From NCBI GenBank assembly GCA_022452145.1, contig JAKURY010000010.1, positions 20,705-84,704 on the forward strand: 64,000 nt of DNA, given 5' to 3'. The stretch is from Acidimicrobiales bacterium (GTDB taxonomy: Bacteria > Actinomycetota > Acidimicrobiia > Acidimicrobiales > MedAcidi-G1). Shown here in pieces: positions 25,894 to 35,584 of this stretch; within the stretch, counting starts at the first letter, position 1; each line of letters begins with the position of its first letter. Both the position numbers and the translations under genes were made by a program. The notes below the pieces were generated by a model, which saw only the letters and a program-made list of their open reading frames with translations, was not told the origin of the DNA and ran no database searches.

Positions 25894-26766
25894 TCAGACG
25901 CAGTTGTTGACCATGTGGCCGACCCCGGCGATGTGGGATTCGATCCGCTGGCCGCGGCGCAGGCACCTGCCCTGGGCGTCCCCCACCCCGGCCGGCGTAC
26001 CGGTGAACACCAGGTCACCCGGCTCCAGCGTGCATATGCCCGACAGGTAGGCGACCAACTGCTCCACCCCGACCATCATCCGGCTGGTCCGGCTGTCCTG
26101 TCGGACCTCGCCGTCCACCGCGCACCTGAGGAACAGGTCGTCGGGCGCCTCGAGGAGGTCGACGGAAACCACGTTCGGGCCGATGGGTCCGAACGTGTCG
26201 TAGCTCTTACCGAGGCTGAACTGGGCCGGCTCCGAGGCCGTCTGCAGGGCGCGTTCGGAGATGTCCTGGCCCACGGTCACCCCGGCCAGGGCGTCCCACA
26301 CGTCGGACTCGTCGAGGTCGCGGCACCGGCGACCCACCACGACCACCAGCTCCACCTCGTAGTCGGTGCGATCCCCCACCACGACGACGTCGTCGGACGG
26401 TCCGACCAGGCAGGACGGGAACTTGGTGAAGATGACCGGAGCAGTCGACGGCGCCCGGTGCATCTCATCGATGTGGGCCAGGTAGTTCATGCCGATACCA
26501 AACACCTTCTGTGGCCGGGGCACGGCCGGGCCCAGGCCGTCGAGGCCGACCGAACCGTCTGCCTCCCCGGCGGGGATACCCGTCAGATCGGTGAGGGCGT
26601 GCAGGGTCCCGGGGTCGGCGAGGGCATCCATCGGGGCGGCCAGGCGACCGTCGGTGAGGCGTCCCAGGTCCCACCAGCGGGCCGTGGCACCGTCAGCTGG
26701 CGCCTCCAAGCCGTCGTCCATTAGCACGGCCCGGCCATCGCGGAGGTTTCCAAGTCGAAATGCCAT
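25894..26766 (-). CDS. Fumarylacetoacetate hydrolase family protein
   Basis: 290 aa. FAH fold marked by VFGIGMNYLAHIDEM, PVIFTKFPSCLVGPSDDVV, the metal-binding YEVELVVVVGRR (Glu-x-Glu type), GVTVGQDISERALQ and the C-terminal LEPGDLVFTGTPAGVGDAQG. Members hydrolyse or isomerise beta-diketo acids in aromatic catabolism, or act as acylpyruvases. Specific substrate unknown. Convergent with fumarase; divergent from hpf. Confidence 0.9.
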   Translation of the reverse strand: MAFRLGNLRDGRAVLMDDGLEAPADGATARWWDLGRLTDGRLAAPMDALADPGTLHALTDLTGIPAGEADGSVGLDGLGPAVPRPQKVFGIGMNYLAHIDEMHRAPSTAPVIFTKFPSCLVGPSDDVVVVGDRTDYEVELVVVVGRRCRDLDESDVWDALAGVTVGQDISERALQTASEPAQFSLGKSYDTFGPIGPNVVSVDLLEAPDDLFLRCAVDGEVRQDSRTSRMMVGVEQLVAYLSGICTLEPGDLVFTGTPAGVGDAQGRCLRRGQRIESHIAGVGHMVNNCV

Positions 26767-26934
26767 GGTCAAAGAGTCTCGCCGGAACGGGCCCCGATCC
26801 CTCGCCCGACGGGAACCGAGCCACTGCCGGTCGGGTGGATGGGCCGGGGCTGACAAGACGGCGGCAACGCGCCATGATGGGCGGATACATACCCGGTCGG
26901 TGCTGGGCCGGGGCCGACACATGAAGGAGGAGGC

Positions 26935-27696
26935 TTGGCCAAGCCACATGCCGTCTGTGAAGTCGAACTTCTCACCCAGGGGCCGGTGGAGTTCGGCGAT
27001 CGGGAACATGCGACCGGCAAGGTACGGGAGTTGTGCGAGCTGGGGCACGAACCGGTGCTCACCGCCGTGGTCAAGTTGAGGCTCAGGGAAAACGTGGCCG
27101 AGCCGATGATCGCCGAGGCGACCATCGACATGAACGGTGTGGCGATCCGGGCCCACGCATCGGGCGACACGATGACCGAGGCCATCGACAGGCTCGACGA
27201 CCGCCTCGGCAGGCGCCTCCGCCGACACCGCAAGCGCCTCGAGGACCGCCGACACGACCGCGAACCGGAGCCGACGAGGAGTCATCCCGGCTACGCCTCG
27301 ATCCCACGCGACGAGCGGGAGGTGGTCCGCCACAAGTCGCTAGCCATGCATCCGATGACCGTCGAGGAGGCTGTCGACGAAATGGACCTCCTGGACCACG
27401 GCTTCTACCTGTACCTCGACACAGACCACGACATCGACCGCGTGGTGTTCCACAACGGCGACGGCACCATCCACGTAGTGCCGTCCGTGATCGGCGAGGA
27501 CCTGCCTGGCGACACCCGTCCCCCGATCCACCCGACGCCAACCGTGCTGAACCACCTGCCGCTGGTAGACGCCGAGGTGTTGCTGGACGAGGGCGACGAA
27601 CCGTTCGTGTTCTTCGCCGAACCGGACTCGGGCAGAGGCCAGGTGCTGTACCGGCGCTTCGACGGGCACTACGGGCTGATCTCCCCGGCCATCTGA
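26935..27696 (+). CDS. hpf: Long-form ribosome hibernation promoting factor
   Basis: 253 aa from TTG, chosen because AAGGAGGAGG lies just upstream, one of the strongest Shine-Dalgarno sites in the window. The N-terminal S30AE/HPF domain (about residues 5-105) contains LTAVVKLRLRENV, MIAEATIDMNGVAIRAHASGDTMTEAIDRLDDRL and ends in basic RRLRRHRKRLEDRR. The C-terminal dimerisation domain VVRHKSLAMHPMTVEEAVDEMDLLDHGFYLYLD pairs 70S ribosomes. The last 70 or so residues (from GDGTIHVVPSVIGEDLP) are an extra actinobacterial-type extension. Acts on ribosomes under stress. Confidence 0.88.
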   Translation: MAKPHAVCEVELLTQGPVEFGDREHATGKVRELCELGHEPVLTAVVKLRLRENVAEPMIAEATIDMNGVAIRAHASGDTMTEAIDRLDDRLGRRLRRHRKRLEDRRHDREPEPTRSHPGYASIPRDEREVVRHKSLAMHPMTVEEAVDEMDLLDHGFYLYLDTDHDIDRVVFHNGDGTIHVVPSVIGEDLPGDTRPPIHPTPTVLNHLPLVDAEVLLDEGDEPFVFFAEPDSGRGQVLYRRFDGHYGLISPAI

Positions 27697-27705
27697 CCTG
27701 AGGTG

Positions 27706-28308
27706 ATGAAGGTCGTCGGCCTCTGCGGGGGCATCGGCGCGGGCAAGTCGACCGTGGCCCAGCTGCTGGCCGAACGGGGCGCCGTGGTAATTGACGTCGA
27801 CGCCCTCGGGCGCAGTGTCCTGGCCCATGACGAGGTCCGGCATGCCGTGGTGGCCGAGTTCGGGGACGGCGTGCTGGACGCCGACGGTGGGATAGACCGG
27901 GCGGCGCTGGCCCGGGAGGTGTTCTCCTGTGAGGGCCGCCTCACCGACCTGGAGGCGATAAGCCACCCGGCGATCGACCGCGAGATCGCCCGACACCTCG
28001 AGGCGCTGGCCTCCGACCCGCCGGACCTGGTGGTGCTGGACATGGCGGTGCTCGTCGAGAGCGACCTGGGAAAGCTGTCAGACGGACGTGGCTACACCGA
28101 GGTGGTCGTGGTGGAGGCCCACGCCGAGGTGCGCCTGGAGCGGCTGGTGGCCAGGGGTATGGCGGCCGACGACGCCAGGGCCCGCATGGCCGCCCAGGCA
28201 ACCGATGCAGAACGTCGCGCGGTGGCCGACCACGTGCTGGTCAACGACGGCGACGAGGCCGACCTCGCCGAACGGGTCGATGAGCTGATCCCCCTGCTGG
28301 TGGCCTGA
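27706..28308 (+). CDS. coaE: Dephospho-CoA kinase
   Basis: 200 aa from ATG; a GTG three bases earlier is also possible. P-loop GGIGAGKST, IDVDALGRSVL (substrate-binding Asp), ISHPAIDREIARHL, LVVLDMAVLVES and the lid region RMAAQATDAERRAVADHVLVNDG. It phosphorylates dephospho-CoA in the last step of CoA synthesis. It follows hpf by 9 bases, so the two are likely co-transcribed. Confidence 0.94.
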   Translation: MKVVGLCGGIGAGKSTVAQLLAERGAVVIDVDALGRSVLAHDEVRHAVVAEFGDGVLDADGGIDRAALAREVFSCEGRLTDLEAISHPAIDREIARHLEALASDPPDLVVLDMAVLVESDLGKLSDGRGYTEVVVVEAHAEVRLERLVARGMAADDARARMAAQATDAERRAVADHVLVNDGDEADLAERVDELIPLLVA

Positions 28309-28333
28309 GCCGCCCCCTCTGCCAGCGGAGCGC

Positions 28334-29071
28334 CTACCAACGGAGGGCGCCGAGCACCGACCCGGTGTACTCCGGTCGGCTGATGACCAGGCCCGGTACC
28401 ACCGGTCGTGCCTTGTTGAACTCGAGGCGGGAGCCGTCCACGCCATAGACGTCCAGGCCGGCAGCCATGGCCACCCCGGCCGGCGCACAGGCGTCCCACT
28501 CGTAGAGGCCCGACGGGTGGACGTAGACGTCGGCCGATCCGGCGACCACGGCCATGGCCTTCACGCCGGCCGACCCGCAGGACCGCACCACTCCCCCGAT
28601 GGCCGCCGCCACCTCCTCGGCCTCACCCCACTGGGAGCGGCTGGTGATCACCACCGGACGGTCCCGCACCGGCGGGCGGGATGCCACCGACATGCCGGTC
28701 CCGTAGAGCTGATGACTGGCCGGCAAGCACACCGCGGCGGCAACCGGCGAACCGTCCACCACCAGGGCCACGTGGACGGCCCACTCGACGCTCCCCGGCC
28801 GGCCGAAGTCATGGGTGCCGTCCAACGGATCCACGATCCAGACCCGATCGGCGCCCACACGGCCACCGTCGTCGTACCCCTCCTCGGACAGCACGGCGTC
28901 ATCGGCTCGGAGCTCGGACAGGCGGTCCACCAGGTGTCGGTGGGCGTGGCGGTCACCCTCTCCCTGGAGCCGGTGGGACGCCCACCCGTCGGCCACGGCC
29001 CGGTCCCGGATCCCGAGCAGCAGGTCACCGGCCTCCCGGGCTAGGAGTCCGGCGACCTCGTGATCCTCCAT
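28334..29071 (-). CDS. CysQ-like inositol-monophosphatase family phosphatase
   Basis: 245 aa. The metal-binding signature is VLSEEGYDDGG and IVDPLDGTHDFG (DPLDGT motif), with the second-site Asp in YEWDACAPAGVAMAAGL. These define the IMPase/CysQ superfamily, which dephosphorylates 3'-phosphoadenosine 5'-phosphate or inositol phosphates. Overall pattern favours CysQ, but substrate is not certain. TAGGGT lies 9 bases before the ATG. Convergent with coaE. Confidence 0.87.
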   Translation of the reverse strand: MEDHEVAGLLAREAGDLLLGIRDRAVADGWASHRLQGEGDRHAHRHLVDRLSELRADDAVLSEEGYDDGGRVGADRVWIVDPLDGTHDFGRPGSVEWAVHVALVVDGSPVAAAVCLPASHQLYGTGMSVASRPPVRDRPVVITSRSQWGEAEEVAAAIGGVVRSCGSAGVKAMAVVAGSADVYVHPSGLYEWDACAPAGVAMAAGLDVYGVDGSRLEFNKARPVVPGLVISRPEYTGSVLGALRW

Positions 29072-29149
29072 GCGGCGTCGACCCTAACCCGACCTCCTCC
29101 TATCATCGGCCCAGGACACCGGCCGCCACGGCTCCCGTCGCCACCTGAC

Positions 29150-29155
29150 TACCCT
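29150..29155 (+). promoter_or_regulatory. Putative -10 box upstream of fabH
   Basis: TACCCT about 53 bases before the fabH ATG, which unlike its neighbours has a purine-rich GGAG in front. It may mark a normal leadered transcript. Single motif match. Confidence 0.25.
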
Positions 29156-29208
29156 TTCAGCGGGCCGGTCACCGTCCTGCCTCCCCGACGACCGCATCGG
29201 AGCACCCC

Positions 29209-30144
29209 ATGGCCCACGGCCGCATCACCGGTTGGGCGACCCACCTCCCCGAGCGGCGGCTCACCAACCATGATCTGGCCGAGTTCGTCGACACCTCCGA
29301 CGAGTGGATCAGGGAACGCACCGGGATAGCCGCCCGCCACGTTGACGGCAGGGTGACCGAGATGTCAGCCATTGCCGGGCGCGACGCCCTGGCGATGGCG
29401 GGTGTAGACCCGGCCGACGTGGGCCTCCTGCTCCTGGCCACCTGCAGTTCCGACCAGCAGTTCCCGGCCAGCGCCTCGGTCGTCCAGCACGAGCTGGGGC
29501 TCACGTGCGGAGCGATCGACATGAACGCCGCCTGCTCGGGCTTCGTGTACGGCCTGGTGACCGCCATGCAGTTCGTCGCCGGCGGCGTCGAGCGCATCCT
29601 CCTCATCGGCAGCGACGCCCTCAGCGGCATCATCGACTGGACCGACCGCGGGACCTGCGTGCTGTTCGGGGACGGCGCCGGGGCGGTGGTGATCGAACGG
29701 TCGGCCGACGCCCCCACCCTGCTCGGTTGGGACCTCATGTCGGACGGCTCGGCCGCCGGGATCCTCTCCTGCGAACACGGCGGCAAGATCTTCATGAACG
29801 GCAAGGAGGTGTTCCGCCGGGCCGTGCTGGCCATGGAGAGTGCCGCCCGCAACGCAATGGACCGGGCAGGGGTGACCATGGAGGACATCACCCTCGTGGT
29901 GCCCCACCAGGCCAACATCAGGATCATCGACGCCGCCATGAAGCGCCTGGAGATCCCTCGCGAGAAGGCGGCAATGGTCCTCGAGCGGACCGGGAACACG
30001 TCGGCGGCCTCCATCCCGCTGGCCCTGGTCGACGCCCTGGACAACGACCGGGTGGCCCCCGGCGACCTTGTGCTGATGGTCGGCTTCGGGGCCGGAATGT
30101 CCTCGGCGGCTGCCGTGATCCGCTGGGATCCGCCGGGTTCCTGA
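29209..30144 (+). CDS. fabH: 3-oxoacyl-ACP synthase III
   Basis: 311 aa. The active-site Cys is in MNAACSGFVYGL, the His in VVPHQANIRIIDAAM, and the Asn in RTGNTSAASIPLAL, the complete KAS III triad. N-terminal DTSDEWIRERTGIAARH is also characteristic. It condenses acyl-CoA with malonyl-ACP to start fatty-acid chains. Standing alone here, without other fab genes, it could also prime a specialised acid. Confidence 0.92.
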   Translation: MAHGRITGWATHLPERRLTNHDLAEFVDTSDEWIRERTGIAARHVDGRVTEMSAIAGRDALAMAGVDPADVGLLLLATCSSDQQFPASASVVQHELGLTCGAIDMNAACSGFVYGLVTAMQFVAGGVERILLIGSDALSGIIDWTDRGTCVLFGDGAGAVVIERSADAPTLLGWDLMSDGSAAGILSCEHGGKIFMNGKEVFRRAVLAMESAARNAMDRAGVTMEDITLVVPHQANIRIIDAAMKRLEIPREKAAMVLERTGNTSAASIPLALVDALDNDRVAPGDLVLMVGFGAGMSSAAAVIRWDPPGS

Positions 30145-30192
30145 CGGGCCCCGACCGCCCTGGCGCCGCCCGGGCACAGCCCGGCTCGGCGG

Positions 30193-30198
30193 TACCCT
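30193..30198 (+). promoter_or_regulatory. Putative -10 box, leaderless promoter of the ABC-F gene
   Basis: TACCCT followed by 6 bases and the GTG start; no Shine-Dalgarno sequence. Confidence 0.5.
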
Positions 30199-30204
30199 CC
30201 CGGG

Positions 30205-32142
30205 GTGCTGACCGCCTCGGGCCTGTCGCGAGCCTTCGGGCCCCGAACCCTCTTCAGCGACGCCTCCCTGCAGCTCGGGCCGGGCCGGCGGGTTGCGCTC
30301 GTCGGCGGGAACGGCACAGGCAAGACCACCCTGATCGAGACCATCGTCGGCCTCCAGGACGCCGATGCCGGCGAGGTACACCGTCCCAAGAGCCTCCGGA
30401 TCGGCTACCTACCCCAGGAACTGCCCACCGAGACCGGCAGGTCGGTATTCGAACAGGTCATGCTGGGAGCCGGCCCGGTCACGGATCTGGCCCACCGCAT
30501 CGAGGCGCTGGGGGCCCAGATCGGCGAGACCTCGGGTGCCGAACAGGAGCGGGCGTTGGCCGAGTTCGGCGAGGCCCAGTCACGCTTCGAACAGATCGGC
30601 GGCTACGCCGTGGAATCCGACGCCCACCGGATCCTCTCCGGGCTGGGCTTCGACCCGGCTGACCACGGTCGGCCGATGGACGAGATGTCGGGAGGCTGGC
30701 GCATGCGGGTGGCCCTGGCCCGCCTGCTGCTGTCGGCTCCCGACCTGCTCATCATGGACGAACCCACCAACCACCTCGACGTGGACAGCGTGGCATGGCT
30801 GGAACAGCACCTGGCCGCCTGGTCGGGCGGCCTGCTGTTCGTAAGCCACGATCGGGACTTCATCGACGCCGTGGCCAACCGCGTTCTGGAGCTGGCGGGA
30901 AGCCGCCTGACCGAGTACATCGGGGGCTTCGCCGACTTTGTGGTGGCCCGCGAGGAGAAGTTGGCCCTCCAGGAGGCCATGGCCGCCCAGCAGTCCCGAC
31001 AGGTAGCCCAGACCGAGCGGTTCATCGAGCGCTTCAGGTACAAGGCCTCCAAGGCCCGTCAGGTCCAGAGCAGGGTCAAGTCCCTGGAAAAGCTGGACAG
31101 GATCATGGTCGACCGGCCCGACGCCCCCGCATCCCGGTTCGGGTTCCCGAAGCCACGCCGCTCGTCTCGCCTGGTGGCCGAGTTGGACGGGGTCACCGCC
31201 GGGTACGACGACGGCGACGGCAGGGAGCCGGACATCGTGCTCCGGGACGTGACGTTCGACATCGAACGGGGGCGCACGGTCGCCCTGATAGGACCCAACG
31301 GCGCAGGCAAGACGACCCTCGTCCGCCTCCTCACCGGTGAGATGGCCCCGCTGGCCGGGCGCGTCACCCGCGGCACCAACGTGGACCTGTCGCACTTCGA
31401 CCAGCTCCAGGCCGAGATCCTGGATGATCGCCGCACGGTGCTCGAGGAGCTCAAGACCGTGCCCGGCGTCGAAACCGACGGCAGGAACCCCCGTACATAC
31501 CTGGCATCCTTCGGCTTCCGTGGCGATGCCGTGGACCGACGGGTGGGCGACCTCTCGGGCGGCGAACAGACCCGGCTGGCGCTGGCAAAGGCCCTCGCCG
31601 TCCCGGTGAACCTGCTCATCCTGGACGAGCCCACCAACCACCTGGACCTCCCCAGCTGCGACGTCCTAGAGGACGCCCTGGAGGCCTACCCGGGGACCGT
31701 GGTGCTGATCACCCACGACCGGCACCTCATCCGGTCGGTGGCCGACGTCCTCGTCGAGGTCAGAGACGGCCAGGTGGTCTGGCACGAGGGCGTACCGGAC
31801 CGGGTCCTCTATCCGATGAGGCCCGACGCCGCTCCGGCACCCTCCCCGCACAGATCCGCCGACCGGAACGCCGAACGGGCCGCCCCGGCACCGAAGAAGC
31901 CGAAGAAGGGCAGGCCCAGGGACCCCACCCAGGGACTCCGCCGGCGCCTCGAACGGGCCGAGCGCGACTGGGAGGCCGCCGAGGCGAGCGTTGTCGATGT
32001 CCAGGGGCGCCTGGCCGACCCGGACCTGTACCAGGAACCTGACCGGGCCGCCGCGGTGGTGGCCGAACACGAGGCGGCGAAGGATGCCGCCGCCCGGCTC
32101 ATGGCCGAATGGGAGCGCCTCAGCACGCAGCTCGGCGGCTGA
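30205..32142 (+). CDS. ABC-F family ATPase (ribosome-associated)
   Basis: 645 aa, two ABC cassettes and no membrane segment. Cassette 1: Walker [10 protein letters not shown], signature EMSGGWRMR, Walker [13 protein letters not shown]. The linker with [26 protein letters not shown] is the P-site tRNA interaction motif of ABC-F proteins. Cassette 2: [32 protein letters not shown]-terminal Pro/Ala/Lys-rich linker and coiled coil (about residues 570-640) resembles that of Uup. Such proteins rescue or regulate stalled ribosomes; a role in antibiotic resistance is possible but not shown. Confidence 0.92.
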   Translation: MLTASGLSRAFGPRTLFSDASLQLGPGRRVALVGGNGTGKTTLIETIVGLQDADAGEVHRPKSLRIGYLPQELPTETGRSVFEQVMLGAGPVTDLAHRIEALGAQIGETSGAEQERALAEFGEAQSRFEQIGGYAVESDAHRILSGLGFDPADHGRPMDEMSGGWRMRVALARLLLSAPDLLIMDEPTNHLDVDSVAWLEQHLAAWSGGLLFVSHDRDFIDAVANRVLELAGSRLTEYIGGFADFVVAREEKLALQEAMAAQQSRQVAQTERFIERFRYKASKARQVQSRVKSLEKLDRIMVDRPDAPASRFGFPKPRRSSRLVAELDGVTAGYDDGDGREPDIVLRDVTFDIERGRTVALIGPNGAGKTTLVRLLTGEMAPLAGRVTRGTNVDLSHFDQLQAEILDDRRTVLEELKTVPGVETDGRNPRTYLASFGFRGDAVDRRVGDLSGGEQTRLALAKALAVPVNLLILDEPTNHLDLPSCDVLEDALEAYPGTVVLITHDRHLIRSVADVLVEVRDGQVVWHEGVPDRVLYPMRPDAAPAPSPHRSADRNAERAAPAPKKPKKGRPRDPTQGLRRRLERAERDWEAAEASVVDVQGRLADPDLYQEPDRAAAVVAEHEAAKDAAARLMAEWERLSTQLGG

Positions 32143-32164
32143 GGCCCCGGAGCCGGGCCACCGG

Positions 32165-32170
32165 TACGGT
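32165..32170 (+). promoter_or_regulatory. Putative -10 box, leaderless promoter of surE
   Basis: TACGGT followed by 8 bases and the GTG start; no Shine-Dalgarno sequence. Confidence 0.4.
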
Positions 32171-32178
32171 CGACGGCC

Positions 32179-33000
32179 GTGAGGATCCTGGTCACCAACG
32201 ATGACGGCATCGACTCGGACGGCCTCCACAAGTTGGCACGGTCCCTCGTCGACCTGGGCGACGTCACGGTGGTCGCACCCGACACCGAGTATTCGGGAGC
32301 CGGCGCCTCGCTCGGCGCCATGCACCTCATCCGACCCGAGGTCCATGACGCCCACGTCGAGGGCGTCGACCGTGCGTGGTCGGTGAGCGGACCACCCGGC
32401 CTCTGTGTCATCTACGGTCGCCTCGGCCTGTTCGGTGACCCGTTCGACCTCGTCGTCTCGGGCATCAACCCGGGGATGAACGTGGGCCGGTCCGTGTACC
32501 ACTCGGGGACGGTGGGCGCGGCGCTGACGGCCCGCAACGGGCGCATAACCGGGATCGCCGTCAGCCAGGCCGTGACCGGATGGGGGATCGAGGGCCAGGG
32601 GGCCGACGAGGTGCTCATCGACCAGCGGTGGTCGACGGCCGCCACCGTGGCCCGTGCCGTGGTCGCCAGCGTCATAGCCGCCCCGCCGGCCGAGCCGTCG
32701 GTCCTGAACGTGAACGTGCCCAACCTGGCGTTGGACGAACTCCGGGGCTGGCGGCACACGGTGACCGGGTCGGCACCGCCCAGGAGCCTGACAACCGCCG
32801 GGCTGGTACCCAAGGAGGGCCACGTCGGCACCTACCGGGTGGAGATGGACTGGGGCGAGCCGGGCGATCTACCACCGGAGACCGACGGCGGAGCTGTGAT
32901 GGCCGGCTACGTCAGTCTGACCTGGCTGAACCGCCTGCACGAGGAACCGCCACCTGCCTACGATCCGGCTGCCGACGGCCTGGCACGCCTTCTGGGCTGA
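32179..33000 (+). CDS. surE: 5'/3'-nucleotidase SurE
   Basis: 273 aa. N-terminal RILVTNDDGIDSDG is the metal-binding SurE signature; VVAPDTEYSGAGASL, VSGINPGMNVGRSVYHSGTVGAAL, and VLNVNVPN follow. It dephosphorylates nucleoside monophosphates. GTG start with a -10 box upstream. The C-terminal swap region is present, so the protein looks complete. Confidence 0.93.
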   Translation: MRILVTNDDGIDSDGLHKLARSLVDLGDVTVVAPDTEYSGAGASLGAMHLIRPEVHDAHVEGVDRAWSVSGPPGLCVIYGRLGLFGDPFDLVVSGINPGMNVGRSVYHSGTVGAALTARNGRITGIAVSQAVTGWGIEGQGADEVLIDQRWSTAATVARAVVASVIAAPPAEPSVLNVNVPNLALDELRGWRHTVTGSAPPRSLTTAGLVPKEGHVGTYRVEMDWGEPGDLPPETDGGAVMAGYVSLTWLNRLHEEPPPAYDPAADGLARLLG

Positions 33001-33066
33001 CAGCCATTCCTCCCGACGGGCCGGCCCTGCGACACTGGACCCCATCTCCCCCCACCCGAGGACGCC

Positions 33067-34335
33067 ATGGATGCCCACGTCGACGTGCTGGTGATCGGTG
33101 CCGGACTGGCCGGCCTGGTGGTCGCCAACCGGCTCGCCGACCGGGGACGGTCTGTCGCGGTGGTCGAGAAGCGGAGCGGACCGGGTGGCCGGGCCCGGAC
33201 CACCGAACTGGGCGACCATCTGGTGAACCAGGGCCCTCACGCCCTCTTCCTGGAGGGTGAGGCCATTGACGGACTCCGGACCCTCGGGATCGAGCCGACG
33301 GGCACTCCACCGCCGACCCGGGGTTCGATGGCCCTCCACGGAGGCCGCCTGCACCTCCTCCCCTCGGGCCCGACCTCCCTCCTGCGCACCGGGCTCCTCA
33401 GCGTCCGGGCCAAGGTGGAGGCCGGTCGGCTCCTGGCCGGGCTGCCCCGGACCGATCCGGGGCCACTGGACGGCGTCCGAGTGGGCGACTGGCTGGACGG
33501 TGCGACCTCGGATCCGGTGGCCCGGCACCTGGTGGAGGGCGTGGTCCGCCTCAGCACCTACGCCGATCCGGTCAGCCACCGGGGCCTGAGTGCCGGGGCC
33601 GCCGTCCGCCAGGTGGTCCGGGGCATCGGGGCCGGCGTGCTCTACCTGAACGGCGGCTGGCAGCAGATGGTCGACGCCCTGGTCGACCGGGCCGTGCGGC
33701 GCGGGGTCCGCTTCGGCTACGGCGACCCGGTGGCCACGGTCGATGTCGATGACACCGGCCTCGTCGTCAGGACCGCCTCCACCGATGTCACGGCCCGTGC
33801 CGTTGTCGTGTCGGCGGGCGGACCCTCGACCGCCGAACACCTAACCGGCGCCACCGGCCTGTCCGGGGCCGTCGGGCCGCCCGCTCGGGTATCCGTGCTG
33901 GACCTCTCCCTCGATCGTCCACCTGGCCATCGCTTCCTGCTCGGGTTGGACGAGCCGGTCTACGGATCGGTCCACGGGCCACCGGCCCGCCTTGGACCCG
34001 ACGGCACCGCCGTGCTGAGCCTGGCCCGGTACCTGGGCACGGACGAGCAACCGGATCCCGACGAGAGCCGGGCGGCCCTCGAGGCGGTGGCGACCGCCAT
34101 GGGCGTGGACCCGTCGATGCGACTCGGGGAGCGCTATCTGCACGCCATGACCGCCACCCACGGCCTGCCGCTGGCCGACCGGGGCGGATCTGCCGGCCGC
34201 CCAGCCCTCGACGCCACGGGCCTCGAAGGGGTCTTTCTGGCCGGGGACTGGGTCGGCCCCACCGGCCTGCTGGCCGACGCCGCGGTGGCCAGCGCCGAAG
34301 AGGCCGCCGATGCCGCTCTGGCGGCGACACGATGA
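33067..34335 (+). CDS. NAD(P)/FAD-dependent amine oxidase / phytoene desaturase-like protein
   Basis: 422 aa flavoprotein. N-terminal Rossmann motif VLVIGAGLAGLVVANRLADRG..VAVVEKRSGPGGRARTTEL is complete. VLYLNGGWQQMVDALVDRAVRRGVRF is the usual substrate-domain segment of CrtI-like and protoporphyrinogen-oxidase-like proteins, and the C-terminal FAD clamp is VFLAGDWVGPTGLLADAAVASAEEAA. Substrate unknown. SD-like GAGG before ATG. Confidence 0.85.
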   Translation: MDAHVDVLVIGAGLAGLVVANRLADRGRSVAVVEKRSGPGGRARTTELGDHLVNQGPHALFLEGEAIDGLRTLGIEPTGTPPPTRGSMALHGGRLHLLPSGPTSLLRTGLLSVRAKVEAGRLLAGLPRTDPGPLDGVRVGDWLDGATSDPVARHLVEGVVRLSTYADPVSHRGLSAGAAVRQVVRGIGAGVLYLNGGWQQMVDALVDRAVRRGVRFGYGDPVATVDVDDTGLVVRTASTDVTARAVVVSAGGPSTAEHLTGATGLSGAVGPPARVSVLDLSLDRPPGHRFLLGLDEPVYGSVHGPPARLGPDGTAVLSLARYLGTDEQPDPDESRAALEAVATAMGVDPSMRLGERYLHAMTATHGLPLADRGGSAGRPALDATGLEGVFLAGDWVGPTGLLADAAVASAEEAADAALAATR

Positions 34336-34369
34336 GCGACCCTGACCGGGCTCGGCACCCGGACCGCCG

Positions 34370-34954
34370 ATGATCGCCACCGATCCCATCTGGTACGTGG
34401 CCTACGGATCGAACCTGCTTGCGGACCGCTTCGAGTCCTACATCCTCGGCTGTGGCGACGATGCCGCATGGGGCGGCCACAGGGGCAGCGCCGATGCGAC
34501 GCTGCCAGCGGGCGACCGGCAGGTCGTGGTCCCACACCCGGTGTACTTCGGCGGCCACTCCCGACGCTGGGACGGTGCCTGCTGCTTCTGCCCGGTTGAA
34601 CCGCTGGGCGACGACCGGCTGCCGGTGGTCGGACGGGCCTGGCTGGTCATGTGGGGCCAGATGGTCGACATCGTGGCCCAGGAGAATGGCCTACCCACCT
34701 CGGCCGCCACGCTCCCCGGCCTGGTGCCCGAGCCTGGTGCCGCGGTCCGGGTGCTCGACGGCGTCATCGACCTGCTGCTCGGCATGGATGACATCGACGG
34801 CCACCCTGCGTGCACCCTGGCCTCCAGCAACCTGCCACCGGCTGCTCCGCCCAGCCCGTCCTACCGTCAGGTGCTGGCCGCCGGGATGGCGGAGATGGGC
34901 CTGGCCCCCGAAGTGGCGGAACGCCATCTGGTCGACCTCGACCGCACACGCTGA
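34370..34954 (+). CDS. Gamma-glutamylcyclotransferase-like protein
   Basis: 194 aa. The N-terminal IWYVAYGSNLLADRFESYI carries the YGSNL motif that forms the glycine-rich substrate loop of GGCT-fold enzymes. CFCPVEPL and GRAWLVMWGQMVDIVAQENG are further family-like positions. A conserved glutamate equivalent to the catalytic one could be Glu682-region residue of QENG, but this cannot be fixed by eye. Cytoplasmic, no signal. Function within the fold is uncertain. Confidence 0.6.
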   Translation: MIATDPIWYVAYGSNLLADRFESYILGCGDDAAWGGHRGSADATLPAGDRQVVVPHPVYFGGHSRRWDGACCFCPVEPLGDDRLPVVGRAWLVMWGQMVDIVAQENGLPTSAATLPGLVPEPGAAVRVLDGVIDLLLGMDDIDGHPACTLASSNLPPAAPPSPSYRQVLAAGMAEMGLAPEVAERHLVDLDRTR

Positions 34955-34976
34955 GCGGCGGGAAGGTCGGGCGGTC

Positions 34977-35001
34977 GATCTGAGAGGTTGATCTGAGAGG
35001 T
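34977..35001. repeat. Two-copy tandem repeat
   Basis: GATCTGAGAGGT occurs twice (34977-34988 and 34990-35001) with one base between, just after the GGCT-like gene. Confidence 0.7.
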
Positions 35002-35002
35002 C

Positions 35003-35043
35003 GGTACTGGCCCCTCGGGGTACCGGGGTGGCTGTCTCACCCC
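35003..35043. terminator. Hairpin pair downstream of the GGCT-like gene
   Basis: Two stem-loops in succession: GGTA..CCCC-tc-GGGG-TACC (35003-35024) and GGGGTG-7-CACCCC (35025-35043). They lie between the GGCT-like gene and the DUF222 remnant and may terminate the former. No U-tract. Confidence 0.3.
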
Positions 35044-35060
35044 TCGTTCATGATTGGTCC

Positions 35061-35584
35061 ATGACCGATCTGGTGACTCTCCTTTCAAGGCAGGGTGGTC
35101 CGGTACCTGCGGTCGAGTCGGCTGCGCTGGTGGCCGCCGGGTCGTCTCCGGAGGGGTTCACCCGCTCCCTCGCGGACCTGCTCGCCGGTGCCGTGTGTGA
35201 CGAGATGACGCCTGATGTCCGGGCGGAGTGGTTGCGCGCCTGCTCGGTGTTCGATGCTGCGGTGACCACTCACCGTGCGCGTGTTGTGTCCACGCCGCCG
35301 GGTGTTCGGACTCAGCGAGCCGTCGAACGTTCCACCGACCTGGTGAGGACCACAGGCTTGTCCAGGGGTGACGCCCGGCCAGCGGTCCGAATGGCAGACA
35401 CCCTGGCTGCGATGCCGGAAGCGGCTGACGCTCTGGCGGCCGGTCACCAACCGGTCGAGAATTCGAAGCCCGGCCCCGGAACAGACAGGGTGACATGCCG
35501 GACACCACGCCGCCAGACAGCCACGACCCGCCAGACAGCCATGACCTGCCGGCCAACCGCGGCCCACCAGCCGGGCACACCTAG
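35061..35584 (+). pseudogene. DUF222/HNH (13E12-type) nuclease remnant with internal deletion and frameshift
   Basis: The first about 130 codons (MTDLVTLLSRQG.., GVRTQRAVERSTDLVRTTG, DARPAVRMADTLAAMPEAADAL) match the N-terminal DUF222 domain of 13E12-repeat HNH proteins. After AAGH the likely original reading continues in another frame as PTGREFEARPRN, with PPDSHD repeated twice and PANRGPPAGHT before TAG, which resembles the proline-rich C-terminus of these proteins. The remaining DUF222 part and the HNH domain are missing. Codon use (more GGT, TCT and GTG) differs from the neighbours, suggesting transfer. Its stop overlaps the stop of the convergent SDR gene. Confidence 0.65.

Noticed and set aside
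26767..26934. Non-coding RNA upstream of hpf
   Set aside because: GC-rich with only weak inverted repeats; no recognisable RNA family. It more likely carries the two divergent promoters.
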